Source of the DNA: JAAXKN01 sp036261625
GTDB lineage: Bacteria; Bacteroidota; Ignavibacteria; Ignavibacteriales; SURF-24
DNA: 64,000 bases
Reading direction: 5' to 3'
NCBI GenBank assembly: GCA_036261625.1
Contig: DATAKL010000063.1
Span: 1 to 64,000 of the forward strand
The notes beneath the pieces were generated by a model, which saw only the letters and a list, made by a program, of their open reading frames with translations, did no database searches and was not told the DNA's origin. Shown here in pieces: positions 1 to 8,857 of the stretch (position 1 is the first letter of the stretch; each line of letters begins with the position of its first letter). A program made the translations under genes and the position numbers.

Positions 1-118
1 GGAGATAAAAACGTAACCTTAAAGAATCAGGAGCCTCATTCTTGAATTAAATTAAGATCCCACTTACAATTAAGTGAGATCTTCAAGATGTCCACGATTT
101 TGAGTTTTCACACAGTCT

Positions 119-151
119 CTGAAGGTCGTGGCTATTCAGTCGTGGCTATTC
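119..151. repeat. R2 palindromic repeat, right-end fragment
   Basis: This fragment carries the right arm of the R2 family (hairpin half ending GGTCGTGGCTATTCA) and then a second 14-base copy of the terminal CGTGGCTATTCA. No left arm is visible in bases 1-118. It lies just downstream of the stop of the LytTR regulator, the usual R2 position at gene ends. The rest of bases 1-177 shows no gene. Confidence 0.75.
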
Positions 152-177
152 ATTGGTCAATAATGCGGAAATTCTAA

Positions 178-951
178 TTAATTCAATATCTGCCCTTTTA
201 ATCTTGCGGCGTAGCGCTGGCTGATGGTGAAGGGCTCGGGGATGCCTCTGAGCCTAATTAAGAATGACCTCTGATACCATTTTTCAACTTTCTCGATGAA
301 ATTAAGATTGACTATTGTGGAACGGTGAATCCTCAGGAATGAGGCCTCAGGAAGAACTTCCTCCCATTCTTTTAAGAGCCTGCGGATTAAGACCTTGCTG
401 CCGTCGGCCATAAGAATGTTTGAATATTCACTTTCGGCCTGAATGCATACGATATCGCCCACTTTAATAAACTGCGCCTTTGGGCCCGCGGAAACAAAGA
501 GCCTTTCATCCTCTCTTAAGACTCTTGGGGCCTCTGTTTTCTCCTCTTCCGGCATCTGAAGAGAGAAAATTTCCCTGATCTTTTCTGATTTATTCAGCCT
601 GGCTTCAATTGCATTCAGGAGGTGAAGTGCCCTGAAAGGCTTTACCAGGTAGTCGTCGGCACCCAGTTCCATGCCGGTTCTCAGGTCGGGCATTTCAGCC
701 TTTGCAGTCAGGAAAATAAAGGGGATAGCAGCCGTATTATTGCTTTTGGAGAGTTCGCGGATGACCTCATAGCCGTTCATAAGGGGCATCATAATGTCGC
801 AGATAATAAGGTCGGGCAGAATTTCCTTTGCAAGCGAAACGCCTTCCCTTCCGTCAGAAGCCGAAAAGACCTTATAATTTTTCTCTTCCAGCAGGTCCCT
901 GATGCTTGTTCTTACAGAATGCTCGTCTTCAATTACAAGTATTTTTTTCAT
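178..951 (-). CDS. LytTR-family response regulator
   Basis: Two-component response regulator of 257 residues. An N-terminal receiver domain (residues 1-120) has the acidic pair E8/D9, phospho-acceptor D52 (CDIMMP), T82 and K104 (VKPF). A LytTR DNA-binding domain follows at about 150-250 (SEYSNILMADGS, LRIHRSTIVNL). LytTR proteins normally bind promoter repeats to activate or repress genes. I start at the ATG giving MKKILVIEDE; the upstream in-frame TTG at 972 would add seven residues and would absorb the GGAAG that looks like the ribosome binding site. The PAS histidine kinase ends upstream on the same strand at 1058 and is the likely phosphodonor (inference from adjacency). Confidence 0.93.
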   Translation of the reverse strand: MKKILVIEDEHSVRTSIRDLLEEKNYKVFSASDGREGVSLAKEILPDLIICDIMMPLMNGYEVIRELSKSNNTAAIPFIFLTAKAEMPDLRTGMELGADDYLVKPFRALHLLNAIEARLNKSEKIREIFSLQMPEEEKTEAPRVLREDERLFVSAGPKAQFIKVGDIVCIQAESEYSNILMADGSKVLIRRLLKEWEEVLPEASFLRIHRSTIVNLNFIEKVEKWYQRSFLIRLRGIPEPFTISQRYAARLKGQILN

Positions 952-1057
952 AAAGTGTATTCTTCCGTTCAATAAGCAAATTTCAGATTGTGGGATTTAA
1001 ATATAGTTTCGAAAGCCCTTTCCGGCAAAGAAAAATCATTGTTATTAAATATTATTA

Positions 1058-3934
1058 CTATTCAAAAGGCAGCACCACGTGGACCTCAGTTCCGCGGTTT
1101 TCCTCGCTTTCTATACTGAGCCTGCCGTTATGCAGTTCAACAGATCTTTTTACGATTGACATTCCAAGTCCCGTACCGTGAATTGCCGCAGTATTGCCGG
1201 CGCGGTAGAAAGGCTCAAAGAGTCGTGCCTTATCCACTTCAGGTATGCCTATACCTTCGTCAGCTACAACAATATGGAGATAATTATTTTCAGTTCTGAC
1301 GTTCAGACTAACGTTTCCCCCGTTTGGTGAATACTTTACTGCATTTGAAAGCAGGTTTGAAATAATATGTCTTAGAAGTTTAGGGTCGATTACAAAAAGC
1401 TTCTGTTCAGTCTTATAGTTAAAGATCAGCTTATGGTTTTCCGATGAAGATATCCTGGCGCTGTCGAGCAGTTCGGAGCAGAGTTCCAGGAAATTTGTTT
1501 TTGAAGGAGTAAACTGGGTTTTCCCCTCCTCGTTCCGGCTTATTACGAGCACGTCGTCCAGAAGTTCCTTCATGTAGTCCACAGCCTTCTGGATTTTGCC
1601 TGTATGTTCCAGGTATTTTTCTTCATTCCAATTGCGCCCGAACATCTCAAGCAGGTCGGCCGAGGCAAGGATTGAAGTCAGCGGTGTACGGAATTCATGT
1701 GAAGCCATGGAAATAAAGCTGCTTTTGAGTTCATTCAGCTCCTGCTCCTTCTCGAGTGCCGTCTGAATACTTTCCTGGAGCTTTTTCTGCTCTGAGATAT
1801 CAATCAGCAGTACAACGGTTCCGCCTATTGAGCCGTCTGCTTCGAGGTATGTAGCCTCGTCTACAAGGACTGTAAAGGGCTCGCCGTTATCTCCCTGCCG
1901 GGTCAGTTCAGCCGATATATGTCCGGGCTTTGAAAGGAGTTCTTTTTCTATTTCGAGTATTTTATTCACAAGAACAGGGGGCACAAAATCTTCAACCCTT
2001 TTATTTTTTATTTCATCGAGACTCTGGCCGAAAAGTCTTTCATAAGCCTTATTGCAGTCGGTCACCCTTCCGGTTTTATCCTTTATAAGGAGGGGGTTGG
2101 GAATAGTTCCTATGAGTGTTCTGAGGAACTGCAACTGGTTCTGTACTTTTTCTTCGGCCGCCTTATATTTTTCTATCTGGACATTTAAGAGCTGGTTTAC
2201 TTTACTGAGCGATTCAGTTCTTTGTTCAACAAGCTGCTCAAGGTGGTCGCGGTACTCAGCAAGGCGGAGTTCTGTTTCTTTTCTTTCAGTAATATCTTCC
2301 TTAACTGCAACGAACTGTGTTACTTCGCCCAGCGAATTTTTAATGGGAAATATGCTTGCAAGTTCCCAGAACAGTTCGCCGTTTTTCTTCCTGTTGCGGA
2401 ATTCCCCATTCCAGTGTTCGCCCCGGCTAAGCTTGCTCCAGAGCTCCTTATACTGATCCGGGGGAGTAAGGCCGCTTTTGAGAATACCGGGGTTGGAGCC
2501 GATGGTTTCTTCAATAGAATATCCTGTTACTTCGGTAAACCTCGGGTTTACATATTCTATCCTGCCTTTTTTATCGGTAATAAGGACTATTATGGGGCTT
2601 TGTTCTACGGCAAGGGAGAGTTTATGTATTTCATTTTCCTGTTTTTTCTTTTCGGTTACATTTCTTACGAGCAGAAGGAGCTTATCTTCGCCGCATTTGA
2701 CCATTCTTGTTTCATAGAAGAAAGGTATCCCCTCCAGCACAAGGGGGAAATCCATAACGAACATTTCCCCGGTTCTGAGGACTTCGCGGAATGAATGTTT
2801 TGTTTTTTCAGTAACCAGCCCGGGCAGAACATCTCTTACCTTTTTCCCGATAAAATCTTTTAATGGAAATTCCGAAGAATTGCTCTCGGGAATGTGGGCA
2901 TCGAGAAAGACCCCCCGGCTGTTGATAAGAAGTATCATATCGGGTATGGCATCAAGCAGGGCATTACTCTGGGCAATAGTTTCCTTATTCAGCTTTAAGA
3001 GAAGTTCATTATCATGTTTTCTTAATGCAATATCCTTTCCAATACCAACAATTGCCTTTTGGCCTAAGTGGTCCACCAGCTGTGCGGCACATTCCAAAGG
3101 TACCGGGACCCCGTCTTTCCTGAGGTAAACTGTTTCAAAGAATGCAGATCCGTTTGAGGTGATTTCATGGAGCCTTTTAGCTGCCAGTGAGAAGTTGGCC
3201 GGGGCGATTACATCCCACAAAGTCAGTTTGAGCATTTCTTCCCGGGTGTAGAGGAGCCTGCTGCAGGTCTCATCGTTCACATCAATAATCTTTCCATCCG
3301 GGCCAAGTACAACAATAGCATCGGAGGCGTTGTTAATAAAAGCTCTGGCACTGGAGGTGTCATGCAGCTGATTCAGGCCTGATTCTGAAAGTGATTTTTC
3401 GGTTTTTACGTTCCCGGTAATATTTATATGCATTACAACGGCGCATTTTTCCCCTTTATATGTAAAAGGAGTAACAAAAAGCCTGAACCAGCGTTTTTCA
3501 GTTTCGGAGTGGCAGGGGTATTCTAAAGCGAAGCGGGGCGACTTTCCTTCCAGCACATTTTTAATTCCCCTGGCTGCATTTATTGCCTGGGACCGGACCT
3601 CACCTTCTGTTTTTTGGCATACCTCCAGGTAATTTGCACCAAGATATTGGTCTCTAGAAACAGATCCGTTTTCGCCGGCAAATTGTTTCCAGGAGCTGTT
3701 AACGGCAATAATTTTCCCGGAATTATCTATAAGGGCGATATTGGCAGGCACGCAGTCGAGTATTCCCCCTGCAAACTCGGCAAAACTGCCGGATTTATAA
3801 TCATTTAATTCCACCCGGTGCAGGTCAATTTGTGATGGTGCCGTATTTGAAGAGCCTTTAAGCAGTCTCAGTTCACGCTGAAGAGCTTCAAGTTCTTCAA
3901 TGAGCTCTTTTTTGGTTTTATTCTTGTAGGTCAT
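1058..3934 (-). CDS. Soluble multi-PAS sensor histidine kinase
   Basis: Histidine kinase of 958 residues with no transmembrane segment, so probably cytoplasmic. A short N-terminal coiled coil (KKELIEELEALQRELRLL) leads into about five PAS/PAC units (roughly 60-175, 195-310, 325-430, 440-555, 600-735), several ending in the typical D.TERK. A coiled segment (about 560-600) joins the last two. The kinase core has H746 in SHEFRTPL, N box N864, DEGIGIP near 892 and GTGLGM near 920. No receiver domain is attached. Multiple PAS domains usually mean small-ligand, redox or oxygen sensing, but the ligand cannot be read here. The LytTR regulator follows 106 bp downstream on the same strand and is the obvious partner. 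Confidence 0.93.
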   Translation of the reverse strand: MTYKNKTKKELIEELEALQRELRLLKGSSNTAPSQIDLHRVELNDYKSGSFAEFAGGILDCVPANIALIDNSGKIIAVNSSWKQFAGENGSVSRDQYLGANYLEVCQKTEGEVRSQAINAARGIKNVLEGKSPRFALEYPCHSETEKRWFRLFVTPFTYKGEKCAVVMHINITGNVKTEKSLSESGLNQLHDTSSARAFINNASDAIVVLGPDGKIIDVNDETCSRLLYTREEMLKLTLWDVIAPANFSLAAKRLHEITSNGSAFFETVYLRKDGVPVPLECAAQLVDHLGQKAIVGIGKDIALRKHDNELLLKLNKETIAQSNALLDAIPDMILLINSRGVFLDAHIPESNSSEFPLKDFIGKKVRDVLPGLVTEKTKHSFREVLRTGEMFVMDFPLVLEGIPFFYETRMVKCGEDKLLLLVRNVTEKKKQENEIHKLSLAVEQSPIIVLITDKKGRIEYVNPRFTEVTGYSIEETIGSNPGILKSGLTPPDQYKELWSKLSRGEHWNGEFRNRKKNGELFWELASIFPIKNSLGEVTQFVAVKEDITERKETELRLAEYRDHLEQLVEQRTESLSKVNQLLNVQIEKYKAAEEKVQNQLQFLRTLIGTIPNPLLIKDKTGRVTDCNKAYERLFGQSLDEIKNKRVEDFVPPVLVNKILEIEKELLSKPGHISAELTRQGDNGEPFTVLVDEATYLEADGSIGGTVVLLIDISEQKKLQESIQTALEKEQELNELKSSFISMASHEFRTPLTSILASADLLEMFGRNWNEEKYLEHTGKIQKAVDYMKELLDDVLVISRNEEGKTQFTPSKTNFLELCSELLDSARISSSENHKLIFNYKTEQKLFVIDPKLLRHIISNLLSNAVKYSPNGGNVSLNVRTENNYLHIVVADEGIGIPEVDKARLFEPFYRAGNTAAIHGTGLGMSIVKRSVELHNGRLSIESEENRGTEVHVVLPFE

Positions 3935-4018
3935 CCAGTGTCATTCAAAAAAACGTTCTATATATATAATCGGAAATAAGCTGCATTAATTTAGGCCGGC
4001 CTGCCCGGGCAGATAAAA

Positions 4019-4060
4019 GAAACCCCGGAGAGGCCTGTTCTGCAGGGGGCTCCGGGGTAA
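4019..4060 (-). terminator. Rho-independent terminator of the chemotaxis receptor gene
   Basis: Inverted repeat CCCCGGAG / CTCCGGGG (4023-4030 and 4050-4057) lies just after the receptor stop codon at 4077. In the minus-strand direction it is followed by TTTCTTTTAT. The loop is long (19 nt), and part of it (AGGCCTG / CAGGGGGC) may pair further. Confidence 0.6.
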
Positions 4061-4076
4061 AAGCACCATATTCTGA

Positions 4077-5981
4077 TTATTTGCTTAAGAGGAATCTCTC
4101 TGAGGGCCGGCCCTCAGTTAACTTAAACCTTGATATAAGATCCTGTAGGTTAACGGTCAGGCGGTTTAAGTCCTCGGCAGCACGGGCAATCTGCTCAGTT
4201 CCCGAGGCAGACTGCTGAGTAACGCTTGAAATGCCTTCAATATTCTTCGATATCTGTTCGGCTGCGTTCGACTGCTCCTCGCTTGCGGCTGCCACCTGAA
4301 GGACAACGTCTGTAGTTTTCCTGGCTCCCGAGAGGATTTCATTTAACACTCCTGAGACTTCTTCTGTCAGCTTCATTCCTGCGGCCACGGCTGTTTTTGC
4401 ATCGTTCATTGAAGAATCCGCATCCCTGGCCTCTGTCTGTATGGCCTTAATCGTATCGGCAATCTCCTTTGTAGCCTTTGTTGTCCGCTCGGCGAGTTTA
4501 CGGACCTCGTCGGCTACAACAGCAAAGCCCCGGCCCTGCTCGCCTGCGCGCGCGGCCTCGATGGCGGCATTCAAGGCTAAGAGATTAGTCTGGTCGGCAA
4601 TGTCGTCAATAACCTGAGTAATCTCGCCAATCTGTTCACTTCTTTTTGAAAGTGAGCCAACGATCCTCGCTGTTTCCTCTGAAGAGAAGACAATCTTTTC
4701 AATTCCCTTCTTGGTTTCCACTATCTTCATGGCTCCTTTTTCCGCAGCAAGGCTTGAGTTTTTGGAGACATCGGCAGCATCATTGGCATTTTTTGCTGTT
4801 TCATATACAGTTTTAGTCATCTCTTCAATGGCCCCTGCCACTTCTTCTGCCTGCCGGCTCTGTTCCTGGGCTCCTGCGGCCATCTGCTCGCTGGAGCTTG
4901 AGATTTCGGCTGAAGAGCTGGCTACGGCTTCAACGGCTTGTCTTACATCTGAGATCATTTCTTTCATATTAAGGACTACCCTGTTGAATCCGTTGCAAAG
5001 TTTTCCGATTTCATCATCTTTTTCCGAAGCGAGGCGCACATTCAAATCCCCGTTAGCAAACTTTTCCATTTCAGCAAGTATCTTCTTAATATTTGTGTCC
5101 AAATACTCTTTCTGTTCATTAGCAATTGTTTTAGCCTTATCGGCTTCCCTGGCAGCCTCTTCAGCCATTTCCCCCTTCTGCTTTGCCTGCAGGAGGGAAT
5201 TCCGGATATTATCAACCATAGTATTAAACGACCTTGCCAGGCTGCCCAGTTCATCTTTTGAGCTGATATCCACCTTAACGCCTGCAGTTTCTCCGGCAGC
5301 CACTTTGTTTGCGCTAGATTCCAGGAGTTTTATCGGCTTAACAAAAGTATTGGCGACAACAAGCAGTATAAATAAACTTACCCCTATAACAATCATGGCA
5401 AAAACAGCCACATTCCGGTATGCATCATCGGCAGAACGAACGGTCTTCTCTTTCTTTTGTTCAATATCCTTTCTTATTGTTTTACTGAGATTAAGCACAT
5501 TGTCCTTCAAATCTCTCCAGAACGGTGTTTCATCTTTTGTAAGGATTCTGGCAGCTTCGGCCGTATTGCCCGAAACTGCAGTTTCCTGCACTTTTCTTTT
5601 CAGTACGTCGGCTTCAGTCCATTTATCCCCTATATAATTTAACATTTTAAGGGCATCCTCATTACCGGCGGAATATTCTTTGGCAAGGCTGAGCTGATGC
5701 CTGAAATCCTTGTCTGCCTTTTTATAATTATCTTTTGCTTTCTGATCTTCCGGGTTCAGCAGTATATTCCTGGTAGCCTGTTCCGACTGGAGGCCCTGGC
5801 TGTAAATTTCGCTTAAAGACAGTACAAGAGCCTGATCCTTTTCAATCAGGCTGACGAATGAGGCCGCGCAGGTGTTAAGAGTATTTATTCCATAGAGAAT
5901 TATAAACAGCAATCCTGCAATAACGGTAAAAACTGAAACCAGGAATTTAGTTCTTGTTTTCAGGTTATAAAACCATTTCAT
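4077..5981 (-). CDS. Methyl-accepting chemotaxis protein
   Basis: Inner-membrane chemoreceptor of 634 residues. Transmembrane helices at about 13-34 and 190-213 bracket a mostly helical periplasmic sensor of about 155 residues, resembling the four-helix-bundle MCP ligand domain. A HAMP linker (about 214-266) and helical spacer follow, then the cytoplasmic signalling domain with the conserved hairpin tip around DIADQTNLLALNAAIEAARA and GRGFAVVADEVRKLAERT. It would signal to CheA/CheW, but no che or flagellar genes are in this window, so this is an orphan receptor here. The ligand is unknown. The porin-like gene lies 44 bp upstream on the same strand and may be cotranscribed. Confidence 0.95.
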   Translation of the reverse strand: MKWFYNLKTRTKFLVSVFTVIAGLLFIILYGINTLNTCAASFVSLIEKDQALVLSLSEIYSQGLQSEQATRNILLNPEDQKAKDNYKKADKDFRHQLSLAKEYSAGNEDALKMLNYIGDKWTEADVLKRKVQETAVSGNTAEAARILTKDETPFWRDLKDNVLNLSKTIRKDIEQKKEKTVRSADDAYRNVAVFAMIVIGVSLFILLVVANTFVKPIKLLESSANKVAAGETAGVKVDISSKDELGSLARSFNTMVDNIRNSLLQAKQKGEMAEEAAREADKAKTIANEQKEYLDTNIKKILAEMEKFANGDLNVRLASEKDDEIGKLCNGFNRVVLNMKEMISDVRQAVEAVASSSAEISSSSEQMAAGAQEQSRQAEEVAGAIEEMTKTVYETAKNANDAADVSKNSSLAAEKGAMKIVETKKGIEKIVFSSEETARIVGSLSKRSEQIGEITQVIDDIADQTNLLALNAAIEAARAGEQGRGFAVVADEVRKLAERTTKATKEIADTIKAIQTEARDADSSMNDAKTAVAAGMKLTEEVSGVLNEILSGARKTTDVVLQVAAASEEQSNAAEQISKNIEGISSVTQQSASGTEQIARAAEDLNRLTVNLQDLISRFKLTEGRPSERFLLSK

Positions 5982-6025
5982 AAAAAGACTTCCTTATCAG
6001 ATTGATAATAGTTTATAAATTTCAG

Positions 6026-7069
6026 TTAGTATCTGATCTGCAGCTCAAGAATCAGTTTTTGAAGATTCGCGCTGCCATTTTCATATTTAAGGATTTCATA
6101 GTTAACCCTGAACTGTGCGTAGGTCAATTTGGCAAATTCGAATGACAGTCCCGCAGTAATTTTGTTCACTTCATCTTTTGAAGTTGAATTATCCGGCTTG
6201 TAGTGTTCGTAGCGCAGGGCAGGAATGAGGTGTGAGATCATGGATTTCTGGAAATCAAAGTCGTAAAGAGAATAAACAAACAGGGCATTTGAAGTAACGT
6301 CTTTAGCGGAAAGTTTGTTTATTTTCTGTCCGTATTCCCCGGAGACATACACTTTCTCAAAACTGAAATCAGCGCCCAGGTTGAACATATTTGTGTTTGC
6401 GCCCGCGGATTTTCCCGTGTAGTAGTTGGCTGAAAGGCCCAGATTCTTAACCGGGTGCACTACGCCGCGAAGGGAGTAATTAAGGTTCTTATCATTCTCC
6501 GGCTTATTCTGCCCGGCGCCGTTAAATACGCCGCCCTTTATTTCCATGGGGATTTCAACGGCCGGCACGTATGAAACCATGAAGCCTATGTCCCTGAGTG
6601 CGGGAGCCGTATTTGTTGTAAGAGGGCGGTTAATAAAGTCGATATCTGCACCCGACTTCAGGTTATCGCTGCTGAAGGGGACCTTAAACTGTCCGAGTGA
6701 AAGTGAAAGGGATTTAACGGGGTTTATAAATGCCTCGGCATCCAGGAGGTAGTCCGAGAAGCTGGCCGATGCGGAAGAAACCACATTTTTACCCTCGATA
6801 GTAGTAGTTGATGTCTGGAGTTTTCCAAGTCTAGTAAAATCGACCATAACTTTGTATCCGGCGTACATATTAATGTTTCCCTTTACGCCAAGTCTTGCCA
6901 TTCTGACAAGAAAATCCTTATCGCCTGTTGAAGTATTGGCTTCAAACCAGTTTTTAATATAACCATTTACTTTAATGGAATTGCCGCTTTTTGCCGAAGA
7001 GTTATCGGTTTGTTCCTGTGCGAAAGCAGTACTAAAAAGAAGCAGGCCGGCCAGCAATATTATTTTCAT
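6026..7069 (-). CDS. Porin-like outer-membrane beta-barrel protein
   Basis: Protein of 347 residues with a clear signal peptide (MKIILLAGLLLFSTAFAQ). The rest alternates short amphipathic strands and polar turns and ends in an aromatic residue (LELQIRY), as outer-membrane barrels do. Phrases such as VRMARLGVKGNI, YKVMVDFTR, LSLGQFKVPFS and DIGFMVSY match phosphate-selective porin O/P family proteins, which form anion- or solute-selective channels. I infer an outer-membrane channel; the substrate is not determinable. It precedes the chemoreceptor gene on the same strand. The start is the only ATG that gives a full signal peptide. Confidence 0.8.
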   Translation of the reverse strand: MKIILLAGLLLFSTAFAQEQTDNSSAKSGNSIKVNGYIKNWFEANTSTGDKDFLVRMARLGVKGNINMYAGYKVMVDFTRLGKLQTSTTTIEGKNVVSSASASFSDYLLDAEAFINPVKSLSLSLGQFKVPFSSDNLKSGADIDFINRPLTTNTAPALRDIGFMVSYVPAVEIPMEIKGGVFNGAGQNKPENDKNLNYSLRGVVHPVKNLGLSANYYTGKSAGANTNMFNLGADFSFEKVYVSGEYGQKINKLSAKDVTSNALFVYSLYDFDFQKSMISHLIPALRYEHYKPDNSTSKDEVNKITAGLSFEFAKLTYAQFRVNYEILKYENGSANLQKLILELQIRY

Positions 7070-7414
7070 AGTTTCCCCTTGTTAAATGAAGAAGAAGCAA
7101 TTTATCAGATTCCCCTAAGATTACAAATAAACCGCTCCTAAGCTGTATAATCGAAAATCGCATTTTTTTATTTAGTGTGGATAGGGGTGCAGCCTCCGTC
7201 TATTTCTTTCATTTCTCATTGATTGTCTTTAAGGTTTAAGAAATTTTTGTTTAATTAGGATTTTTATGCCGGGGGGTATTTCTTTTCTATCTGCCCTGCC
7301 CGGATGTGGTATTGTTTTAGGAGTATAATCGTTATCTTTTAAGTCTTATTTTTGTCAGCCATAATTTAGATTCATTATTTTAACGTTAAAAGAGACAGAA
7401 ACGGAGTTATATAG
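7070..7414. other. Intergenic region, no gene seen
   Basis: These 345 bases lie between the divergent porin-like gene and a small membrane protein gene. The sequence is AT-rich with no convincing ORF, hairpin terminator or repeat element. It must hold both promoters, but I could not place either one securely. Confidence 0.5.
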
Positions 7415-7702
7415 ATGGTGCTGTTTATTGTAGGATTAGTTGTTTTTTTATTAAACCTGCCATTCGGGTTCTGGCGTTCAAAGGTGAGGAAGTTTTCCCT
7501 TCAGTGGTTTCTGGCCATTCATGCGCCTGTACCGCTGGTTTATGCAATCAGGATTTACGCCGGCATCGGGTGGCACCTGACGACGTTTCCGGTTCTTATA
7601 GGTTCATTTTTCCTGGGGCAGTTTGTGGGGAACCGGGTGGGAAGGTTCAACGTGCAACGTTCGACGTTCAACGTCCAGGAGCAAACACCCGAAGAAAGAT
7701 AA
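7415..7702 (+). CDS. Small membrane protein with a repeat-derived C-terminus
   Basis: Conserved-looking hypothetical protein of 95 residues with three hydrophobic segments (about 1-15, 28-48, 53-72) and the motifs LNLPFGFWR, KFSLQWFLAIHAPVP and FFLGQFVGN. I do not know its function; the pattern suits a small integral inner-membrane protein. The last 20 residues (from about 77) have no membrane character. They are encoded by a degenerate 7-bp tandem array and read NVQRSTFNVQ, so the natural C-terminus probably ended near GNRVG and was extended by the repeat. The start ATG is preceded by ACGGAG at good spacing. Confidence 0.7.
   Translation: MVLFIVGLVVFLLNLPFGFWRSKVRKFSLQWFLAIHAPVPLVYAIRIYAGIGWHLTTFPVLIGSFFLGQFVGNRVGRFNVQRSTFNVQEQTPEER
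7645..7679. repeat. Heptanucleotide tandem array, GC-type
   Basis: Five adjoining 7-bp units in exact phase: GTTCAAC, GTGCAAC, GTTCGAC, GTTCAAC, GTCCAGG. Related arrays are at 29284 and 31140. This one lies inside the 3' end of the upstream ORF and encodes its terminal NVQRSTFNVQ; three heptads give a seven-residue protein period. Confidence 0.75.
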
Positions 7703-7805
7703 CATTCCGCCGCAAAGCAGGCGCTTTAGGATGATGTTGTATTTCGGCTGGTAATTTTCTTTCTTATATAATAGGCCATGTTCATTTAAGAAAGGAATAC
7801 CGGAA

Positions 7806-8267
7806 ATGGATATTGGTGCAATTGGCGGAATAATCTGGGCGGGGGTAGTTTCTGGCGTCATCGCCACTGCCGTAATGACGCTTTTTCTTGAAGCTGTAAC
7901 CCGCTCCGGACTGGCACATGCCGACATGGTAAGGGCCATCGGAAGTATGATTACAAAATCGTACAATAATGCATTCAGAACCGGCATTGTAATACATTTC
8001 GCCTGGGGTATCTTCTTCGGGATAGTCTACACTATCGTAATAGCCATGTTCAACGCCAGGACTCTTCTTTATACCACAACCATCGGAAGCTCCATCGGCT
8101 TTGTGCACGGTTTTGCAGTAAGCATGCTGCTTGTAGTGGTTGTTGCCGAGCATCATCCGGTTGAGAAATACAGAAAACCGGGAATTGAGGTGGCTGTGGC
8201 TCATTTTGCGGCACACCTGCTGTATGGAATTATGGTTGGGCTTATGGTGGGGGTTGTGGGATACTGA
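7806..8267 (+). CDS. Four-helix integral membrane protein of unknown function
   Basis: Protein of 153 residues with about four transmembrane segments (roughly 8-30, 58-80, 88-112, 128-152), rich in small residues, with several intramembrane histidines (VIHFAWGIFFG, GFVHGFAV, AEHHPVEKY, VAHFAAHLLYG). A ribosome binding site (AAGGAA) lies 11 bases upstream of the ATG. I do not recognise a characterised family. The repeated His-plus-glycine helices could suggest metal or haem contact, but that is speculation. It is in the same direction as the small membrane protein 100 bp upstream, separated by a non-coding stretch. Confidence 0.75.
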   Translation: MDIGAIGGIIWAGVVSGVIATAVMTLFLEAVTRSGLAHADMVRAIGSMITKSYNNAFRTGIVIHFAWGIFFGIVYTIVIAMFNARTLLYTTTIGSSIGFVHGFAVSMLLVVVVAEHHPVEKYRKPGIEVAVAHFAAHLLYGIMVGLMVGVVGY

Positions 8268-8271
8268 ATCA

Positions 8272-8330
8272 TACCGTGCGGGCGCCCATGCCATAGGCGG
8301 GCGGGCGCCCATGCCCCTACGGGAATTAAT
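8272..8330. repeat. R3 GC-rich palindromic repeat
   Basis: This element contains two copies of GGGCGCCCATGCC flanking an ATAGGCGGGC core and can fold into a GC-rich hairpin. It is related to the elements at 39153 and 58261, which share the GGGCGC arms and a CCTRAGGC-type centre. It lies in the 68-bp gap between two convergent genes, where it might also act as a transcription barrier (inference). Confidence 0.55.
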
Positions 8331-8335
8331 AGGTT

Positions 8336-8677
8336 TCAGGGTCTTTCGTTATATTTTATTGCGTTGCCTTTGGAGAGTTCCACGGGGTATTTCTCTTTAT
8401 TCATTGCCATTTTTCTTTTTGCCGATTCAATGGGATCGAGCTTAAGACGGTCGCAGATGAAGGTCAGATAGATCATAATATCGCCTATTTCCTCCTCTGC
8501 CCTTTTTTTTCTTAAAGGATCGAGGTTCAGGCTCTCTTCTTCAGTCATCCACTGGAATATTTCAAGCAGTTCAGAGGCTTCCACGTTTAATGCCATGGCC
8601 AGGTTCTTCGGCGAGTGGAATTTCAGCCAGTCGCGCTCTTCCCTGAATTCCAAAAGAAGTTTTTTCAGCTCTTTCAT
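8336..8677 (-). CDS. MazG-like nucleotide pyrophosphohydrolase
   Basis: Protein of 113 residues of the all-alpha NTP pyrophosphohydrolase superfamily (MazG / RS21-C6 dCTPase type). The metal-binding pattern is seen as EASELLEIFQW (about 33-43) and EEEIGDIMIYL (about 61-71). These enzymes cleave (d)NTPs, often damaged ones, to the monophosphate and pyrophosphate, acting as house-cleaning enzymes in the cytoplasm. The length is right for a single-domain RS21-C6/dCTPase member and much shorter than full MazG. It stands alone on the minus strand. The exact nucleotide preference cannot be read from sequence. Confidence 0.85.
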   Translation of the reverse strand: MKELKKLLLEFREERDWLKFHSPKNLAMALNVEASELLEIFQWMTEEESLNLDPLRKKRAEEEIGDIMIYLTFICDRLKLDPIESAKRKMAMNKEKYPVELSKGNAIKYNERP

Positions 8678-8857
8678 AATTTATTCATCTCATGTTTTCT
8701 TTTCCGGTATGCAAAGTTATCAAAAATTTTCCTTACAGACTTGTTTATTTAACCGAAACCGATTAAGTTTAGCACGATTTCAAGAATCGCAATAATATTT
8801 ACGGTCCTGATTTATCAAGCAGAAAGTAACTATTTATAAGATTAATAACGGGTGATT

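Noticed and set aside
4711..5637. 308-residue plus-strand ORF
   Set aside because: It is the antisense frame of the chemoreceptor gene, whose coding frame is well supported.
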